Of a stretch of DNA of 64,000 nt, positions 52,499-64,000 are shown in pieces. The stretch covers positions 9,095,034 through 9,159,033 of the forward strand of contig CM072888.1 of NCBI GenBank assembly GCA_037013685.1, in the 5' to 3' direction. The notes under the pieces are model-generated. The model was not told the DNA's origin, did not search any database, and was given only the letters and a program-made list of their open reading frames with translations. The DNA comes from Acridotheres tristis. Taxonomy: Eukaryota > Chordata > Aves > Passeriformes > Sturnidae. The first letter of the stretch is position 1, and every line of letters starts with the position of its first letter. The translations under genes were made by a program, and so were the position numbers.

Positions 52499-52982
52499 TG
52501 TGCTTGGATTGACTGGCATAAAGTTAATTTTCTTCCTAGTAGCTGCTGTGTTTTTCATCTGTGATCCCAAGAGCATTGATAATACAGAGATGTTTTCATT
52601 ATTGCTGATCAGGACTTACACAGAGTCAAGGACTTTTCTGTCTCTCACTCCACCCCAAAGAAGGCACAAGAAACTGGGAGGGGACACAGCAGGGACAGCC
52701 AACTCCATGGGATCTCCCATTCCATATGGTGAGATGCTCAGCATATAAAACTGAAGAATAGAGAGGAAGAGTGGGATGTTTTGGAGCAATGGCCTTTTGT
52801 CTCTCTAAGTCACCTCTACATGTGAAGGAGCTCTGCTTTTCTGGGCTGGCTGAACATCTGCCTGCCCATGGCAAGTGGTGAATTAATTCCTTGTTTTGTT
52901 TTTCCTGCATGCTTTATCTGTTAAATTGTCTTTATCTCAACACACAGTTTATCTCACTTTTTCTCTTAAGTTTAAGGTTTTC
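52499..52982 (+). mobile_element. Solo LTR of an avian endogenous retrovirus, 3' end missing
   Basis: It starts TGTGCTTGGATTGACTGGC, then AAGTTAATTTTCTTCCTAG and TAGCTGCTGTG, the opening of a widespread avian LTR family. Further landmarks are GAGATGTTTTCATTATTGCT, AGTCAAGGACTTTTCTGTC, AAGAAACTGGGAGGGGAC, CCATTCCATATGGTGAGATG, then a TATA box ATATAAAA at 52743-52750. Near the end, AAATTGTCTTTATCTCAACA and CTCACTTTTTCTC match the U5-like part. The expected C-rich tail and the terminal AAACCACGACA are absent, so about 100 bp are lost at the 3' side. No internal proviral sequence follows. It belongs to the same broad family as the miniature at 25313-25444. Confidence 0.85.
52743..52750 (+). promoter_or_regulatory. 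LTR TATA box
   Basis: ATATAAAA preceded by ATGCTCAGC, the usual position of the promoter in this LTR family. The promoter core is therefore retained, although whether it is active cannot be told from sequence. Confidence 0.6.
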
Positions 52983-55900
52983 ACATTTGTCAATAGCTAC
53001 TTTATAATAACTCCCAGATGAATGAGGCTGAATTCCTGTCATCTGTATTCTGTAGTATAGGATATAATGATCTTGGTTCACAGCATTCTACTCTGCCTAC
53101 AGGAAACTAGAAATGGAAATACATCTCCTGGTCATTATTAGCTAAAAGATTACTATCTACATGCTCAAGAGCAGTTTCTGACCTCCTCACAAGATACCCC
53201 TACTGTAAAATGCACATATCACTCTCTCTAATTTTGCAATTCTTTTTGCTTGCAAAACCACATATGAATCAAATAAACTGCTTCTATGTTAACAGGTTTA
53301 AGAGATTTTGTTTTAAAATGCATCTGGATTTTTGCAGATGGACAAGCATGCAACATGAATTTTTATTACTTTAACATATCATACAGGATCAATCAGGTCT
53401 AAGAGGGAGTTTCTTTAAACCTATTATTCATACACATACCCAAAATTTCAAATATTTTTTCCATCACTGAAATATTTGTCCTGAAAACAGGTACTCACTT
53501 TCTTGTTTTTCAGTGAAATATATTATGAATACTCAGTATTTGATCATTAATAGTGCATCAGCTAGGATTAATACTTGCCAGTATATTTAGGATTCAGTAC
53601 TTTGCCTAGGTATTCCCTCTTACTCACCCTTTTTCCCGCAAATACAAACATTTAGAATGTCAAGCGGTTTGCTTCTGGGTTTCTCACCCATTGGATATTG
53701 CTCTTTCCTGGTGCAGGTGTTACCTTGACCAGAGATATCAAGAAGAAAATGCATTTAAACCAGAAAGGAAGAAAATGGCTCTGAGGTCCAACCTACAAGA
53801 GGAGTAACCCACTAATGAGCAGAAAAATGAAAATACAGCTATTTGAAAGGCAGTGCCTTCTGCTCCACCTCTTGATTTGACTTCTGAAGGACACAAATGC
53901 AAGAACCCACATGTTAAATATTTGTTGGCATGCCCACCACTCTCTGCCCATACCTGGAGAAGCACATAAATTTTGAGTAATTTTAAAATTTTAGCTTAAT
54001 AAACAATAAAAAAAGAACAAATAGGAGAAACTGGGAAAAATTTGAAAGGAAGCAGAGAGAGCAGCAAGTGTGTCCGAGCAGAGGGATCCTACCTTCCTTC
54101 ACAAAGTTTGTCCTAAGTGAAAACATTGCAAATGACATCTTGACCTAAAAGAACATCAACTTTTCCTAGGCCTTACACAGTGAAAAGACTGAAGTTGTGC
54201 AGAAGAAACTTTGCTTTTTACAAATCTCTACACACAAGTTATTATTATTATTTGACAACCCAAAATAGCCTTTATTTGCCACATCTAGGTACAGGGGCTG
54301 CATCAACAAAGTATTTTCTTGATACATTTGCTGTCCTCTGAGAAACAGCTGTTTCAGCTTCTTTCACTGGCACACGAGTGATAGGTCAGGGGACACTACT
54401 GAGTTTGTCACTCTAAAAGCCAGTAATGCACAGTCTGTGCCTTCAGTGGATGGAAGAGATGCTGCAGAAGGCACTAATTGCCCCCTGCTCTCACAGCACT
54501 GGAGCTGTGAATGGGGAGAAAGTCAGAGGCAAGAAACCAGTAATCTGCAGCAAGCTCACGACCTGGAATATTTAATCAGGAAGAGTATGAAGCAGAGAGA
54601 ACGCAAAAAAATGGAGACAGATGGAGTCTCGTTCTATTTAGAAAAATAAATGTATTTGAGGAGAGTAAAAAGAAGAAGCAGAGACGACATGCACAGTTAT
54701 TTGGCTTTGAATTGTCTTATACACAGAAATTGATGGGAACCAGCTTAGCAACAAAAGCAAAGAACTAAAACAAGTTCAGTAGATTTGCTCACCAATGACA
54801 CTATTGATCCACTCCAATCCTGGACAAGTCATTTTACTGTAATCTGACAGACAGCTGTGAAGATCCAGTTTTAAAGGCTATTAGGAATTCCTCTGACCAA
54901 ATTAAAGTGCAAACGAGACCACATGCCAATGACAATACCGTGGGTTTTATTTGATGCTAAATATGAGAGGGTTTCTCTTCGTATAACCTCAGCAGTTTGA
55001 CTCACAGTCAGAAGTTCCTCAAGGAGGTTTCTGTGGTTGAAGCTTCTTTATGCAGTTTTTGCTATAATGGGTGAAACTTTATATCAATGATTGAGGCATG
55101 AACTCTTCAGTCTCTAACAACAGTTAATAGGGCTAACGAATTTCTGTGAAATATTTCAGAAAGATTTATGAACTGATATTGACTTTAAAACACTAATGAA
55201 AATGAAATCTTGAAGAAAATTCCCTCAGGATTAAGACACAGCAAATTATTTTCCAAATATTATCTATTATATTCAATCTTTCACAAAGACACATTGTTTC
55301 TCCATATTATGTATTTGAGAAAAAGTATTTTTTTAATTAATGTGATTAAATTTTCTAAAAATTCTTTTTTTTCTTCCTATTTATGTCTATATTTTTGTTT
55401 CTACTGCAACTGATTGCAGAAAACTAGCTTAATTCTACCAAGCAAATAAAATTTTCATCTTATAATACCAGTTCTGTTCTGAGTACACCTGAAAAAGTTT
55501 AAATGTTTAACTACAGCGCTTCTGAACTAAATGACATTTGAAACCCCTTCTGCGGGGTCTTGCAACACAAGATTAATTTTTCCTTTCTCCTTGATTGATT
55601 GTTTTTGTTTTGCTCTAAATATAATGCTTCATCAAATTTTACTAAGCATCTTGTGAGACACATCTCATCCAGTCCCTTTTCCTTTAATGACAACAGAGGT
55701 AAACACGTTGCTTGCTTGTTTAGCTGGCAATGGCTTCAGAATGACCCACAAACCTCATTTGGCCTATAGAGCTATAAAATACTGCCCAGCATTGCTAAAA
55801 TTTATGGTCCATCTCCTCCAAAATCCCTGTATAAAAATCATCCAGCCCTGTCAGGGAAAGCATTTTGATGTAATAACTTTTAGGAATTACAGTGTAAGGC

Positions 55901-57949
55901 TTTTCATGAGCGGTCTCTGTGTGTGGAGAGGGAAAAGGGGCCATTCGTCTTCGTTCCACAGATTTACTCAGTGGGTTGTTTTATTCAGGCTTCTCACATC
56001 CACAGATCCTCCAGCAGGCTGGATCCCACCTGTCCTGTGCTTTTCTTTGCCACACTGCAAGGGGGAGCACCATATTTTAATGGCAGCTCTTTAATCATTT
56101 TCTCCTTTGTCCATCTACTGCAAATGTGGAAGTTTTGCTCTTTTTATATAGCAGGATTTCTGTCCTTTGCTGGTAAGAAAACTGAGTTTCGTTAATTTGA
56201 CATAAATAATTCTAATACAGACTTAGGCTATGAGCAAGGCTGGTACCTCTCTCGTGTCTTCTTCTGTATATTCTGTATTCTTCTCTGTATTTATGGAGAG
56301 ATGGTAAACTAGCAGTTTTTAAAAACTGTTATTCCCTGAATTCTATAATAAGTACTCATACAATCAGAACATTTTTCATTAATAAATCCTTAGCTTCCTA
56401 GAAATGAAGTTACTTCTAATTATGTATTTGTATTGCCCATGCAATTCTAAATTAATTAAATTGCAACTAGATTAATCTCTCTCATACTTGCTAAACATAA
56501 TAATTGCTCTCGCAACAATCAATACACATTTAATTAATAGGAAAATAATTTTCTTATGAAATTGAAGTTACTTTCCCACGTTTTGCTGAGTATTTGCATT
56601 GAAATGTCATTTTTCATCTTCTGCAGTAAATTTAAATTTGGAGATAAGGAAACTAAATCCCATGGCTATATTCCAGGTTTTGAAATCAGCAAGACTTTTG
56701 TACATACATGAAAATAAACATCAGGCCAGGACAGAAAACATTCCATCACACTACTCAGATGTAAATCAGTCTTTCTGCACCTTTCTGTTCTGAAATCACT
56801 GTTGCACTTAAGTCTAGTTTGAGAGAGAAGAGTTAGTTCTCAAAAGATCTCAATTTCTACAGATTTGTTAAACATGCAAAGGCAATTTTTTTTCTGGTTT
56901 GTTTATCAAAGGAGTGGAGCTAACAAGAAAACTGCAAATTTCCTACATAGGGAATTTGCAGTTGCAGTTTAGAGCATGCTAAACTCTTTGTTTATGGCTC
57001 AATAACATGCAGATACTATCCAAGCTCAACACTGTTCAGCGTCCTCCCACGTGTATTTTCATGGCTTAGGAATGGCCAATTCAGTATCCTCACCAAGATT
57101 CTCCAAGCTACTGCAAAAGTTACTGCTAACCTGACCAGGACACTTATTTTCAGAGAGGAGAGAGTCTCCCTCAGTCTCTCAGCCACCAAAATTTTGTGTC
57201 CATCTTTGGCTCTTCTGTCTCTCTATCCAAATATCCAATATTTTGCACTTTCCCAGATAATTATTCTGTCTCTCACCTTGTGTCCCTGAATTTTCAGTAA
57301 TTAATTAATTTGAAGTTACTTTATAGCACAAGAATTCAGGCTCATCTGCTCCATACAGAATAAGAGTAAGGTATATAGAATATGAAAGGGTATATATACT
57401 AATTGAAAAACTTATGTAAGAGATTATTTAAGTATTTCTTGCTACTTAAAAGAATGCATTCAGAGAAAAAAATTGTTGTGGAAAGGAATTTAAAATTTTT
57501 AGTCAAGAAATTATAAATTACTTTTGACCCTTAATTCACTGTTTTTCAGCAAAAGTTTTCCAGCTCAGCTGTCAAAAAGGAAGAAAATTTGTTGTTTCAA
57601 AGTTGATTATTTCTAGACATCTTATTCTTTATAAATTTTTGTTCTGGTTCAGGATGAAATGATAAACCAGTATACATCATTTCAGGATTAAATAATCAGA
57701 CAGCTCTATGAGTACAGGTATTTTAAAAACTAATATCCAAAGCTTCCTTGAATTTCAGTAAAAATGGAACTGAAGTAGGCTTATGAGCAGCCAGTTTGAG
57801 GGACACAGGTGCTTTAAGTGATGGAGAAATATGTTGAATTAGAAATGGCTTTCTCTTACTCAGTAGCAACAGCTGGTGTAAAAGCTAATCCTCTGATCAG
57901 CTCCACAGGCAATCATATCTTTAAAGAGAAATGAAACAGGCTGCGTTCT
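52983..57949. other. AT-rich non-coding stretch, no gene seen
   Basis: Unique DNA, slightly less AT-rich at 54050-54650 and 55890-56100. It carries a 135-codon plus-strand open frame at 55687-56094 and a 70-codon one at 54437-54649. Neither has recognisable motifs or splice context. No repeat family was recognised. Confidence 0.55.
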
Positions 57950-58400
57950 TGTCTTGTCCATTATTTACACAGAAATAAAACTAGTCCTTGGCATGCTATT
58001 TGTTCTGCTGCGTTTGAGGACGGTGCCGTTTTTAATTCCCAGGAGATGCGATAACGTGGATCGAGTGACTCTCTCAGAGGCACAGTGCTGGTCGGGCCAC
58101 ATGATGGGAAAACACGCATTTTGGAGGTGTGAGATTAGCACAGAATCAAAGTGTGGGATTTTAGTACAGGATCAAAGCATTCCCTAGCTCTTGTGGCAGG
58201 AAGATCAGAGAGAAGCTGTGGCGGGGAAGAAGCATTTCATTAGAGAAAGGTTCCTGAGAGTCGGGACAAGTTTTCCAGCTGGTGTGAAACACTCCTGCTC
58301 CTCCCTGGCGCTGGGATGCCACACACAAAGTAGAATTGTGCTTTCATCTGCAGATATTTTGAACCATTCAGCTAGACAGGAGCTTTGATTGCATTTAAAT
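57950..58400. other. CpG-richer patch, possible regulatory DNA
   Basis: About 12 CpG dinucleotides fall in roughly 390 bp (57940-58330), several times the local density, with GC content above the flanks. An unsupported 77-codon frame (57954-58187) overlaps it. A weak acceptor-like TTTTTAATTCCCAG near 58030-58043 and GGAG|GTGTGA near 58124-58130 are not convincing as an exon. It may be a small unmethylated enhancer or a decayed insertion of GC-rich DNA. Confidence 0.35.
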
Positions 58401-61285
58401 ACACACTCACATAGAATACCATACTCATTTTTTTAGATCCTTTGAACATCTCCATCTCTGCTTCCTGTAGAGTAGCTAAATGGGCTAAAATAAGTAAAAA
58501 AATTTACCTTCACAAGCTCCTGAAACTTCCTCTAGAATCCCCCATTTCCACATGGGAGGGAAATCCTGAGTTTATGCTCACTGCCACAGATCAGTTTCCA
58601 AAATGCACAATGATTTATCCTTCCAGGTTCCTTCTTTCAAGACAGACTTTGGAACTTAAGATGTGACTGCTGCCAGTTCTCACTGACTGCTAAAGGCAGG
58701 CATCAGCTGAAATGTTACCACTGGTGCTGGTTGTCATGAGGTGCTAGAAACACCCTTGTTTTCCCTATTAATCTTATTTTAAATAGCTACAATTCTTAAG
58801 GTTTTTCTTTATTTAAACATTTTGGAATTTTTTGAATGAAAAGTATTTTTTACTAAGAGATGATGCAGTTTTCTTTGTTTTTATACTTCATTTTTATTTT
58901 CTCAAAGAGATATATTTTTCCTGAGATTTATACAAAAGTTACTTAAAATGTCTCCATTTATAATTTCTTCATGACTGATAAATGGTTTAATTAAGCATCC
59001 TCTATTGTCATCAGCTGAGAGGTGATACCATTCAAGGTTCTCATATTTTTATATATAATTATATATTCATATAGAGTATATTTTCCAGACATTCATTTGT
59101 ACAAAGTAAATGCTATGCACTAGTGTGAACCTCTTTAAACCCACTAGTTATCTAGTGATTATTCCTTGAATTAATGAAATTTGCATCCTTTTTTTTTCTT
59201 ACTCATGATTTTGTTCTTCTTACATGGACTAAGCATTTGCCACTTCCATATTTCTCAAGCTGCTTATGGCCAGTACTATTCAATAGAAAAAATTATATTG
59301 AACAACTCCAAAGAAAAACTCATTCAGCCTAAGATTTTATAGATTATGAAGAGTTATGCATAATATTAGGCAGCTCACATTTAAGAAAAGTGAGTCCTCA
59401 ATGACTGCAGCTGTAACTTCATACACCTAAAAATAGCTCATTATATTCTGTATGGTTGGGCGAGAACTTAGTCATTATCAGAAAGGAAATAGAAACATAT
59501 TCCCTAAAGTATTTGTCTTTTATTGAAAACTGTGACAACACCATCTTACTTTCTTCAGAATTCATCATTTTCCTTGGACACCTGATAACTGAAGAGAAAA
59601 CATATTCTGCTGTTTGGTGCTAGAATATTTTATTAATAAAGGCAAGCTTTAGATGCTCAGCTTTAATTCTTAGTGGTGTTATCTTTGTACTGAATTCTTT
59701 GACATGCAGTAAAGTTTAGAGATACTTGAATTTTAAGAAATTAAAGTATAGATAGTTTAGCAATATCTGGTATTTAGATTTATGGATTGTAGTCTGGAAT
59801 AACTATAAACAATTTTTTAAAAACTTGAATATATTCATATTTTGAAGGCAGAGAAAAGAAAGCAGAAGCCTCATGTCCAAGGCCAAAGCTTTTAATTAGT
59901 TCCTAAAGCTTTACATCTCACAGATCAAAAAGGACAGATACAATCACTTGTGTGATAAATAAAATGGTGTTACTTATCTTAGGAAAATATTAAATGCTGG
60001 CCCTTGCATAAATTGTGTGGTGGAAGAAGTAAATTATTAGGTTCTTTTTTCATGTATCGTTCTTATTAATTTAATATTGATCTCATAACAACTCAGGATA
60101 GGACTAAGTGCTTTTAAAATAATGAATTACAGTTCAATTGTTAAAATGGGTTCTTCTAAACAAAATACCATTTCACTTCAAACAGATGGTCAAAGCTTTC
60201 TTTTATGTAGAACAAAAAGAAAAGCCTCAATTAAAATGTTCAGAACTGCAGGCACCAACGAGTAAAGGGAAGCTTAAAGCTGTTTAGTCTAGTTTTATCT
60301 CAAAAAGGCATTTATTCTGCAGCAGTTATGTTCTCCCTGGTATTCCAGAAACAAATTGTCTCACCTTGGTTTCAATGGAATGGCACCTTTCCAATTCATA
60401 CAGGCGCAGCCATTATTTCCTCCTACCATCCAAGGGGTTTAAAATGAACAACCCAATTATCCAGAATTATAGGGCAACTTGGTCTGCAGGCTTTTATTCA
60501 GCATGGGAACAAACAAAAAGCATACAGCAAAAGCACAGCTGCAGTAAAGAATCTTGATATATCAACGGCCTTGGCATTAGCTCCAGCCTGGCACTAAGTT
60601 TTAAGGTGTAATGGGAATGCACCTAAGTCTTTCCAGAAGCAATAGCTGTGAAATCCAAGTATTTGTATACCTACAAGTTACTTATAATGAAATATTTTAT
60701 TTCCTTGAAAGATCTATCAGTTTATTCAGGTGTTCCGTCTTGGATAACTGAAAAGTGTTCTTTTATAATAATAATGGTAATATACTCATACATCAAGCTG
60801 CACATAAATATCCAGGGCACAATGGCCACATAGCATAGGAATAAAATAAGGTAAATAAAACATATGCTTTGAATAAAACTGGATGAACGTGCAAAATACT
60901 ATTTATTGTTTTCAGATTCCCACTTTACTGCTTTATAGCCTGACTCCTGGGATTCAATAATTAATCCCTTCAGAACAATTCAGAAAACAATGAACTATTT
61001 CCACATTAACATTTCAGTATTAGATATTTTTATTACTATTTAAAATATATAGTAATTCATTGTCTGATTTTATAAGAGTTTACCGTTTGTTTCAGAACCT
61101 AAAAATAAGAAAGAGTACTGGTAGATGGAGAAAACTCTGAATTTCCCTGCCTGCTTGGCTTTTCCTCCTGTCTTCACATCAGTGAAGGGAAAGAAAAAAA
61201 ACTCTAATTTTCTAGTTGCATTACTAATTTACTCTTTTGCAGAAAATATAAAAAAGGGGTTTGGTTTCTTTTTTTTTGTTGTAGA

Positions 61286-61311
61286 GGGGGTTATAGTGGG
61301 GTTGGGCGGGG
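61286..61311 (+). other. Canonical G-quadruplex motif
   Basis: Four G runs on the plus strand, GGGGG, GGGG, GGG and GGGG, are separated by loops of 7, 2 and 1 nt (TTATAGT, TT, C). This meets the standard G3+N1-7 rule. A further GGGG follows at 61322-61325. A T-rich tract precedes it. It stands out in AT-rich DNA, but no promoter or gene is visible nearby. Confidence 0.75.
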
Positions 61312-63454
61312 TTGTTGTTGTGGGGTTTTGTTTCTTTTTTTTCTCATTTGCTTCCATTTTCATTCTCTCCAACTAAAGTACATGTTTTTATCCTCATTCA
61401 AACTGTTTCCCAACTGTTAGGAAAAATCAAGGAAACATTTCCAAATTCTGTGCAGCTTTCTTAATTAAAATTGTCAAACCTAGATGAACATCCCTATGAG
61501 AAACAGACATGGCTTTCTGCATGGTAAATGTTCTTTTAACGTCCTGGAGAGCCAGCCATATTACTATATACTGGCGTCCACAACTTGAACGAGGTCTTAC
61601 TAGCATTGATGGATTACTTCAGCAAAATCCCTTGTAGTTAAAAGCATTTGAAAGACACCCAAGGGGAGAAATAACATTAAACCAGAGATATATTTATTTA
61701 TTGCCAGGCAGGGATGCCCTCAGAAAGGAGTAAATCAAAGATATCTCACACAGTCTTAAGAAAAAAGATGTTGGAATGACAAATTTTCCCTGGCCCCTCA
61801 AGAAAAACACTAGCTTGAAACAGAAAACCAGAGTAGATCATTTACAAGTGATCATCGTTTGGGGATGCCTGGAGAATAATGGAGTTAGGACATGAGCATG
61901 TTTGTAAGAGTGACTGTCCCAGAGCCTGTATTTCAACTCTTTTCAATAAATGCTCAAAATCACTTACTTTACTTACATATTTATGCACCTTTGGGACCAA
62001 GATCAAAGTCTAATGCCAACCAGTACTACTGTGAAATAAGAAGTTAAATAAACCCCTCTTATTCCGGGAAAAAGATAAAATTATTACCATTGCTGTTATA
62101 CACTCTAGATTTTGGTGAAACAGGGCTAACTTTGCACCATCTGAATTATAGGAACATGCACTTAAAGAGAGAACTTGTGAAACTGTGACCTTACCCAGAC
62201 CTTGCAGCAAAATATAGTATAATTGCTGGATTTCAACTAGGCCACGTCAGGAAGACTTTGCTACACCAGCTAAACTCCCTGTGAAGTCATTGAAGTCTTC
62301 CCATTTTTCTCAGTAGGAGATGAAATGGATCAATCTATAATAGGTTTGACCTTTTTAGGGTTGGAAACTGGCCTTGCACTAGAATAATCCACATCAATAG
62401 TCAAAGAATACCTATAAAACACTTAATTTTTTTCTTAAGGAAAAACAAAGCAATAGGGCTCCTACAATCGTTCTAGGAACAGTTGTCAGATGTAAGAAGG
62501 AAATTGTTCCCAAACAGATTACTGGCAATTCTCAGAAGAATTAATATCTAAATTTCACAGCTACAACAGTCTCTTGCATCTTCTATTCCTTCATCTGTGC
62601 CCAAGACAAAAGGATTATTCAAAATGTCAAGTGAAAACAGATTTGCCTTTATTTACATTCACACCAAAATAATCCGAAAAGAGGGAATCCTCTGGAAGAG
62701 TGAAACTGCAATCTGGAAGTGAGGAAAAACACCTTGGAATAATACTGTTGCATGATTAAATTCTCACATCTTTCTGTCTGCTAATAATTTGGAACTGAAT
62801 TGTAGCCCTTAGAATTTCAGAATAAGAATATTTATTTGTAAATGTTCTGAATCTCACTCTATTTGAAATCATTAAAAGTTGTTAAACCTTTCTGATTGGT
62901 TGAATGCTTTTATGTCCCTTGTAGGTACTTAATATTTAGGTCCTAGACCAGTGTGAATGGTTATGCATTTCTAAATAATAAATAAAGCTGAAAAATCAAT
63001 AACTGGAAGTCCTTAATAATCATGGAATGCCGTCTCTTGTTCTTTGCTTTGCGGGTTGTTCTATTGTTGAAGTTTCCTTTTTAAATGTGGTTTTCCTTAT
63101 CAATTCAGCCCCACACTTTCACAGCTGCCAAATAAAATTTCTGAAAAAAAATTATGCACCTCATAGCATATAATTGCTTAGGGGTTTTTGCCAGGTTTCA
63201 AATAAGGTTTTTGTTATTTTTCTGTAAATTTAATATTCCAGTTCTACTTGCAAAATGCCAATGTATTTAAAAAGCAATAATGCACACATTTTAATTCACT
63301 CACAAGTTTTTCCTTTGAAATATTAGTCTCTGCTGTGTGTGTCTATTTTGGATGTTTCCACTTTGATCATGTCCATTATTAGGAACCAGTTTCATGAAAA
63401 ATATCCTTTCTTAATGTACACTGAATAGGAGTGATACTTCATATAAAGACAAGG

Positions 63455-63481
63455 AGAGAAAGAAAAAAAAAGAAAGAAAAA
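63455..63481. repeat. Purine-rich (GAAA)-like tract
   Basis: GAGAGAAAGAAAAAAAAAG followed by AAAGAAAAAG. It is almost all A and G with no fixed period, a short low-complexity tract. Confidence 0.7.
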
Positions 63482-64000
63482 GCCTTAATTTAGCTGTTGT
63501 CAACTTATGCTCTCAGATACATTTCCTTTACAGGCATAATTATTACTAGGGCTTTGTTTACAGAGACAGTTTCTGTCTCAGAGAGTTTAAGATCTGATTA
63601 GGGACAATGGGAAATTGAAATATAAATTAAAAAAAACCAAAACATATTAACCAGTATACTCTTTCTTTCTATTGAAATCTATTTCTGGAGTAAAAGAGCA
63701 TTTGAATGATACAGAGTTTCATTCTCCAGGGAAAACAATGGGAATTGCTTCTCTCAGCTCAGGATTATTATTCTTCCCAGCCAAAGCTTTCAATAGGAAT
63801 CTCACAGATTTCCCTAGATCCTTGTGTTTAACCCTACAAACCACAACAGTTGCAGAGACAACTGAAATATAACATTGGCATTTTATACAAACAATTACCT
63901 TTAGACCAGAGTATTTTCTGGACATTAGGGCCAGAGAGCCACATCTAATTAAATTAAAGCAAGCCCCATCCAATTAAACATGATTTATAGAGTTTAATGT

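Larger units (their letters stand above)
58401..64000. other. AT-rich non-coding stretch, no gene seen
   Basis: Unique AT-rich DNA. It contains an enhancer-like segment at 60360-60620, a G-quadruplex motif at 61286-61311 and a purine-rich GAAAGAAAAAAAA tract near 63455-63481. Open frames up to 84 codons are unsupported. No repeat body or RNA gene was recognised up to the window edge. Confidence 0.6.

Noticed and set aside
54825..54860. GGACAAGTCATTTTACTG, similar to the MIR SINE core
   Set aside because: The similarity covers under 20 bp, with no tRNA-like head or remaining core.
55687..56094. 135-codon plus-strand open frame
   Set aside because: It is the longest frame outside simple repeats, but it has no recognisable motif, no splice context and no codon bias, and overlaps another frame of 90 codons. 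Length alone is within chance for 64 kb with a GC-richer patch.
1..64000. CRISPR arrays, operons, tRNA/rRNA genes, bacterial-type systems
   Set aside because: No spaced direct repeats, no tRNA A/B boxes with foldable arms, no rRNA sequence, and the repeat content is vertebrate.

Overview
This window looks like about 64 kb of bird, probably passerine (songbird), nuclear DNA. It is strongly AT-rich and CpG-poor, and I find no intact protein-coding gene in it. The bird assignment rests on the repeats: degraded CR1 LINE pieces and several long terminal repeats (LTRs) that I recognise from memory as avian or passerine endogenous-retrovirus families. A sparse, non-Alu, non-L1 repeat content also fits. 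The window is best read as a gene desert, or as the inside of very large introns. Open frames outside simple repeats reach at most 135 codons and lack start, splice or codon evidence.

Layout. 1-10.4 kb: unique AT-rich DNA with an A/C-rich tract. 10.4-11.0 kb: a GC-richer patch ending in a clear minus-strand CR1 fragment. 13.1-13.8 kb: a 705-bp solo LTR. 17.35-17.76 kb: a GC- and CpG-rich 406-bp block bounded by textbook plus-strand splice sites, a candidate non-coding or 5'-UTR exon. 19.73-19.97 kb: a nearly pure (CCCTT/AAGGG)n pentamer array. 25.31-25.44 kb: a 132-bp internally deleted LTR with a perfect 6-bp target-site duplication and a nested hairpin. 27.84-27.92 kb: a CR1 scrap. 34.1-34.25 kb: a very old amniote LINE-tail repeat. 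35.43-35.67 kb: a minus-strand exon-like block of 244 bp, with a good acceptor, a consensus donor and 72 open codons, broken by one in-frame TGA. 35.97-36.31 kb: an ATATT/TGTAT pentamer array. 39.80-39.89 kb: a second miniature LTR (96 bp). 52.50-52.98 kb: a solo LTR with its TATA box. 57.95-58.4 kb: a CpG-rich patch. 61.29-61.31 kb: a canonical G-quadruplex motif. The remainder is AT-rich unique sequence, some of which has the look of conserved non-coding (enhancer-like) DNA.

No operon, CRISPR array, tRNA, rRNA or classical gene system is present. The items most worth following up are the two isolated exon-like blocks (35425-35668 minus, 17352-17757 plus) and the two miniature LTR derivatives that keep both termini but lack the middle. 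All family assignments come from memory of consensus sequences, not from a search.
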